DNA from: an uncultured Oscillibacter sp.
Lineage (GTDB): Bacteria; Bacillota; Clostridia; Oscillospirales; Oscillospiraceae
DNA: 16,487 nucleotides
NCBI GenBank assembly: GCA_905200545.1
Contig: CAJKKQ010000036.1
Location: 1-16,487 of the forward strand
Direction of reading: 5' to 3'
The first letter of the stretch is position 1. Each line of letters opens with the position of its first letter. Shown here piece after piece: positions 13,600-16,487 of this stretch. A model generated the notes under the pieces. That model worked only from the letters and a program-made list of their open reading frames with translations, did no database searches and had not been told where the DNA came from. The position numbers and the translations under genes are program-made.

Positions 13600-14169
13600 A
13601 TGAAGGATACGGATACCATCTGCCTGGCAGGGGGCTGTTTCTGGGGCATGGAGGCCCTTTACCGCCGTCTGCCGGGGGTCACGGACGTGGTGTGCGGCTA
13701 TGCCAACGGAGACAGCGCCGCCCACGCCAACTATAAAACAGTGTGCACCGGCATCACCGGCTTCCGGGAGGCGGTGCTCATCACCTGGGACACGGGAAAA
13801 ACCTCTCTGGAGGCGCTGCTCTTTGCTTTTTTCGCGGTGGTGGACGTGGAGCTGCCTAACCGCCAGGGGGCGGACATCGGCACCCAGTACCAGACGGGGA
13901 TCTACTGGACCACCCCGGAACAGGCGCGGGTGGTCCAGGCCGTAGCCGCCATGGAGGCGGCGGCGGTGCCGGTCTTCGCTGTGGAGCTGAAACCATTGGA
14001 GAATTTTTTCCCGGCGGAGGCATACCACCAGCGGTACCTGGAACGAAATCCCCGGGGCTACTGCCACATTTCCCCTGCCCGGCAGGGGGCGGTGGCATCG
14101 TATCCCTTCCGGCGGGAGGACTACACCCGTCCCGCCCGGCAGCTGCTTGCAGCATGGATGGAACAATAA
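13600..14169 (+). CDS. msrA: Peptide methionine-S-sulfoxide reductase MsrA
   Basis: MsrA reduces methionine-S-sulfoxide in proteins after oxidative damage, using thioredoxin. The 189-residue protein has the signature GGCFWG (11-16, catalytic Cys13), GYANG (33-37), a TGITGFREAV segment with the active-site Glu57, NRQGADIGTQYQTGIYW (87-103) and a C-terminal NPRGYCHI whose Cys155 sits where resolving cysteines occur. Two common positions differ: TGH is TGF, and the HDPT before NRQG is VDVE. The catalytic Cys and Glu and the GTQY region are intact, so activity is expected. GGGAGG at 13590-13595 sets the start. There is no fused MsrB domain and no msrB nearby. It is the last gene of its run; a terminator follows 5 bases after the stop. 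Confidence 0.93.
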   Translation: MKDTDTICLAGGCFWGMEALYRRLPGVTDVVCGYANGDSAAHANYKTVCTGITGFREAVLITWDTGKTSLEALLFAFFAVVDVELPNRQGADIGTQYQTGIYWTTPEQARVVQAVAAMEAAAVPVFAVELKPLENFFPAEAYHQRYLERNPRGYCHISPARQGAVASYPFRREDYTRPARQLLAAWMEQ

Positions 14170-14173
14170 CGAA

Positions 14174-14206
14174 GGGCGCGGCCCATTGGGCCGCGCCTTT
14201 TGCTTT
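14174..14206 (+). terminator. Intrinsic terminator after msrA
   Basis: GGCGCGGCCC (14175-14184) and GGGCCGCGCC (14188-14197) form a very GC-rich 10-bp stem with an ATT loop, followed by TTTTGCTTT. It closes the NagZ-like to msrA unit. The convergent permease gene ends at 14269, and no better minus-strand terminator is visible in the 70 bases between. Confidence 0.88.
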
Positions 14207-14268
14207 CTAAAAAGCCTCGCAGAGTTCCGCCGTCCTCAGTCGGCCATCTTTCTCAAAAAGGCAGCCTG

Positions 14269-15690
14269 TCAAACAATCAGGAAGAACTTAATAAGGAACA
14301 GGGCGGAGATCACATAGGTCAGGGCGGAGACCTCCTTGGCCTTGCCGGTGAATACCTTAATGACGGTGTAGGAGATGAGGCCGATGCCGATGGCGTGGCC
14401 GATGGAGCTGGAGATGGGCATGGCAATGAGCATCAAAGACACGGGCACCATCTGATCCAGGTCGTCGAAGTCCACGTTCTTGAGGCCCATGAGCATCAGC
14501 ACGCCCACATAGATCAAAGCGGAGGACGTGGCCGCCGCGGGGATGATGGCGGCGATGGGGGCGATGAAGATGCAGGCCAGGAAGAGGACGCCTGTGGTGA
14601 GGGCGGTGAGGCCCGTGCGGCCGCCGGCCTCCACGCCGGAGGCGGACTCCACGAAGGTGGTGACGGTGGAGGTGCCGGTGCAGGCGCCGGCCACAGTGCC
14701 GATGGCGTCGGACAGGAGGGCTTCCTTCATGTTGGGCATGTTGCCGTCCTTATCCACCATGCCGGCCCGGGAGGCGGTGCCCACCAGGGTGCCGATGGTA
14801 TCGAACATGTCGATCATGCAGAAGGTGATGATGAGGGTGATGGCGGTGAACCATCCGATCTGCAAAAAGCCCTGGAAGTCGAATTTGAAGAGTGTGGTCT
14901 CCACCATGTCGGCGAAGGGGGGTACGAAGGAGGCGGTGGAGAGGGAGGCAAAGGGATTCACACCCAGTACCACAAAGTCACCCACCCAATAGATGATGGA
15001 GGCAACCAGCATGCCCAGCAACACCGCTGCCTTGACGCCGTGCTTTGCCAGAATCACAATCACGAACACGCCCACGAACATGGTCACCACCGTGAGGACC
15101 ATGGTGGAGTAGCCGCTGCCCATGGTGGTCTGGGCCACGCTGGGAGTCAGAGCGCCGAAGAAGTCACGCATCACGTAGAAGGGGCCGCCGGTCTCGGAGT
15201 AGACGCCCACGTTGGATCCAAGGCCGATGTTCATGAGCATGAGGCCGATGGCGGGGGCGATGCCCAGGCGCACGCCCAGGGGGATGGCGTCCACAATCTT
15301 TTCCCGGATGTTGAGAACGGACAGGATCAAAAAGACGATGCCCTCCAGCAGGATGATCACCAGAGCGGACTGGAAGGACTCCACATAGCTCATGCCGGTG
15401 AGGCTCACGATGTTGGATACCACCACGGCAAAGAAGCTGTTGAGGCCCATGCCGGGGGCCAGGGCGAAGGGCTTGTTGGCCAGGAACGCCATGCAGAACA
15501 TGGCCAGGGCGGAGGCGATACAGGTAGCCAGGAACACGCCGTTCCAGAGGGCCGAGCCTGTATCAAAGTTGGTCAGCAGGTTCGGGTTCAGGGCGATGAT
15601 GTAGGCCATGGTCATGAAGGTGGTGAGGCCGGCCAGGATCTCCGTGCGGACGGTGGTGCCGTTTTGCTGTAGTCGGAAGATCTTTTCCAT
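14269..15690 (-). CDS. NCS2-family purine permease (PbuG/AzgA type)
   Basis: This 473-residue integral membrane protein belongs to the NCS2 hypoxanthine/guanine/adenine proton symporter group. Family marks are an N-terminal RTEILAGLTTFMTMAYIIAL, FALAPGMGLNSFFA in the first transport core, the VRLGIAPAIGLMLMNIGLG stretch and FCMIDMFDTIGTLVGTA. The SDAIGTVAGACTGTSTVTTF and ESASGVEAGGRTGL segments follow, where substrate-binding acidic and polar residues lie. About 12-14 hydrophobic segments are seen. ATG at 15690 was chosen for the GAAAGGAGC site at 15697-15705; upstream in-frame starts would add a basic, non-conserved extension across the promoter. Substrate (adenine versus guanine/hypoxanthine) cannot be fixed. 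No purine riboswitch core was found in the short leader. Confidence 0.94.
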   Translation of the reverse strand: MEKIFRLQQNGTTVRTEILAGLTTFMTMAYIIALNPNLLTNFDTGSALWNGVFLATCIASALAMFCMAFLANKPFALAPGMGLNSFFAVVVSNIVSLTGMSYVESFQSALVIILLEGIVFLILSVLNIREKIVDAIPLGVRLGIAPAIGLMLMNIGLGSNVGVYSETGGPFYVMRDFFGALTPSVAQTTMGSGYSTMVLTVVTMFVGVFVIVILAKHGVKAAVLLGMLVASIIYWVGDFVVLGVNPFASLSTASFVPPFADMVETTLFKFDFQGFLQIGWFTAITLIITFCMIDMFDTIGTLVGTASRAGMVDKDGNMPNMKEALLSDAIGTVAGACTGTSTVTTFVESASGVEAGGRTGLTALTTGVLFLACIFIAPIAAIIPAAATSSALIYVGVLMLMGLKNVDFDDLDQMVPVSLMLIAMPISSSIGHAIGIGLISYTVIKVFTGKAKEVSALTYVISALFLIKFFLIV

Positions 15691-15741
15691 AATTTGCTCC
15701 TTTCTCATTTCAAGTGCTTTTGCGCACATCTCTCTGTCATT

Positions 15742-15770
15742 ATCATAAAAAATCCCAAGAAGAAATACAA
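15742..15770 (-). promoter_or_regulatory. Promoter of the purine permease gene
   Basis: On the minus strand TTGTAT (15770-15765) and TATGAT (15747-15742) are separated by 17 bases. The predicted start near 15735 leaves a leader of about 45 nt, too short for a purine riboswitch. The surrounding 150 bases are AT-rich compared with the rest of the window. Confidence 0.55.
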
Positions 15771-15844
15771 GTGTCCGCCTGGGAGAAAAGGCTGACCTTT
15801 TTTTGGTGGGACATACAAATTTTTTGATACTTTTGAAACTTTTC

Positions 15845-15881
15845 AAAAAAAGAGGGCCGGCGGGTGGAAATCCGCCGGCCC
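15845..15881 (-). terminator. Intrinsic terminator of the glycyl-tRNA synthetase gene
   Basis: GGGCCGGCGG (15854-15863) and CCGCCGGCCC (15872-15881) make a 10-bp GC stem with an 8-nt loop. On the minus strand the stem is followed by TCTTTTTTT (complement of 15845-15853). It lies 22 bases after the glyS stop and separates that gene from the permease promoter. Confidence 0.9.
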
Positions 15882-15903
15882 TGAGGCTGGTTGAAAATGG
15901 GGA

Positions 15904-16487
15904 TCAGTAGGCCAGCTTTTCCTCCAGCCAGCTCTTGACCTGATCCATGGGGATCCGCACCTGCTCCATGGTGTCGCGGTCCCGGATGGTGACGCAGTGG
16001 TCGGCGGGGGTATTCTCGTCGCCCACGGTCTCAAAGTCCAGGGTAATGCAGTAGGGGGTGCCGATCTCGTCCTGGCGGCGGTAGCGCTTGCCGATGGAGC
16101 CGGTGTCGTCGTAGTCCACCATGAAGTACTTGGAAAGCTCGTTGCGCAGCTCCTGGGCGGGGCCTGCCAGCACTTCCTTCTTGGAGAGGGGCAGCACGGC
16201 GGCCTTGAAGGGCGCGAGAGCCGGATGGAAGTGCATGACCACGCGGACGTCGTCGTTGCCCTTCTTGTCCTGGCCCACCACTTCCTCGTCGTAAGCCTCG
16301 ATGAGGAAGGCCAGCGTCACGCGGTCGGCGCCCAGGGAGGGCTCCACCACGTAGGGGATATACCGCTCGCCGGTCTCCTGGTCGAAGTAGGTCATGTCCT
16401 TGCCGGAGGTGTTCTGGTGCTGGGTCAGGTCGTAGTCGGTGCGGTCCGCCACGCCCCACAGCTCGCCCCAGCCGAAGGGGAACAGGA
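15904..16487 (-). CDS. glyS: Glycyl-tRNA synthetase, single-chain (alpha2) type, C-terminal part
   Basis: GlyRS charges tRNA-Gly; this is the homodimeric, archaeal/eukaryal-like type rather than the GlyQ/GlyS heterotetramer. The frame is open to the window edge, giving about 193 C-terminal residues. Visible marks are [19 protein letters not shown] near the edge and the class II motif 3 region [12 protein letters not shown]. An alpha/beta anticodon-binding domain follows, with [34 protein letters not shown] and the [15 protein letters not shown] ending. All look intact. The stop is TGA at 15906-15904. The 5' part, start and any T-box lie beyond base 16487. A strong terminator follows. Confidence 0.95.
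   Translation of the reverse strand, partial: LFPFGWGELWGVADRTDYDLTQHQNTSGKDMTYFDQETGERYIPYVVEPSLGADRVTLAFLIEAYDEEVVGQDKKGNDDVRVVMHFHPALAPFKAAVLPLSKKEVLAGPAQELRNELSKYFMVDYDDTGSIGKRYRRQDEIGTPYCITLDFETVGDENTPADHCVTIRDRDTMEQVRIPMDQVKSWLEEKLAY

Noticed and set aside
14200..15672. Long plus-strand open frame rich in Gly, His, Glu and Asp opposite the permease
   Set aside because: It is the antisense of the NCS2 permease, has a low-complexity composition with no family motifs, lacks a ribosome site and exists because GC-rich codon use removes stops on the other strand.
15691..15840. Purine riboswitch upstream of the permease
   Set aside because: No purine aptamer core sequences were found on the minus strand and the predicted leader of about 45 nt is too short.

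Overview
The window looks like a chromosomal segment of a GC-rich Gram-positive anaerobe, most likely a clostridial Bacillota of the Oscillospiraceae type (Flavonifractor/Lawsonibacter/Oscillibacter-like). This rests on the high GC with clear AGGAGG-type ribosome sites, a T-box leader, an SLH-domain surface protein, a lipoprotein family-3 glycosidase, single-chain GlyRS and the general look of the proteins. It is inferred from family resemblance, not from a search. No phage, integrase, transposase, CRISPR array, rRNA or tRNA gene was seen.

Layout, left to right: (1) the 3' end of serS (1-519); (2) an AT-rich extended -10 promoter with a perfect 13-bp inverted repeat over the predicted start point and a structured leader, then mscL and rsmG overlapping by one base (547-1884); (3) a sigma-A-type promoter and a two-gene unit of a MinD-family ATPase and a methylglyoxal-synthase-like protein that has lost key active-site residues (1930-3191); (4) a promoter overlapping the previous stop codon, a T-box riboswitch with terminator, and a five-gene run hisS - two related membrane-anchored proteins - SLH protein - aspS, closed by a terminator (3188-9202); (5) a 531-bp non-coding element whose two ends are imperfect inverted copies of each other, with nested palindromes (9220-9750); (6) a promoter and a five-gene run of NagZ-like lipoprotein, unknown membrane protein, AlaX-type editing protein, small DUF6881-like protein and msrA, closed by a terminator (9785-14206); (7) on the minus strand, an NCS2 purine permease with its promoter, and the 3' end of a glycyl-tRNA synthetase gene with a strong terminator (14269-16487).

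The theme is translation quality and envelope housekeeping. Four synthetases (Ser, His, Asp, Gly) and an Ala-tRNA editing protein sit within 16.5 kb. The T-box appears to read tRNA-Asp rather than tRNA-His, so the charging state of the last gene's tRNA may control the whole hisS-aspS run, including three envelope proteins placed between them. The least explained items are the inverted-repeat element, the active-site-deficient MgsA paralogue beside an orphan MinD, and the tandem membrane-protein pair inside the synthetase operon.
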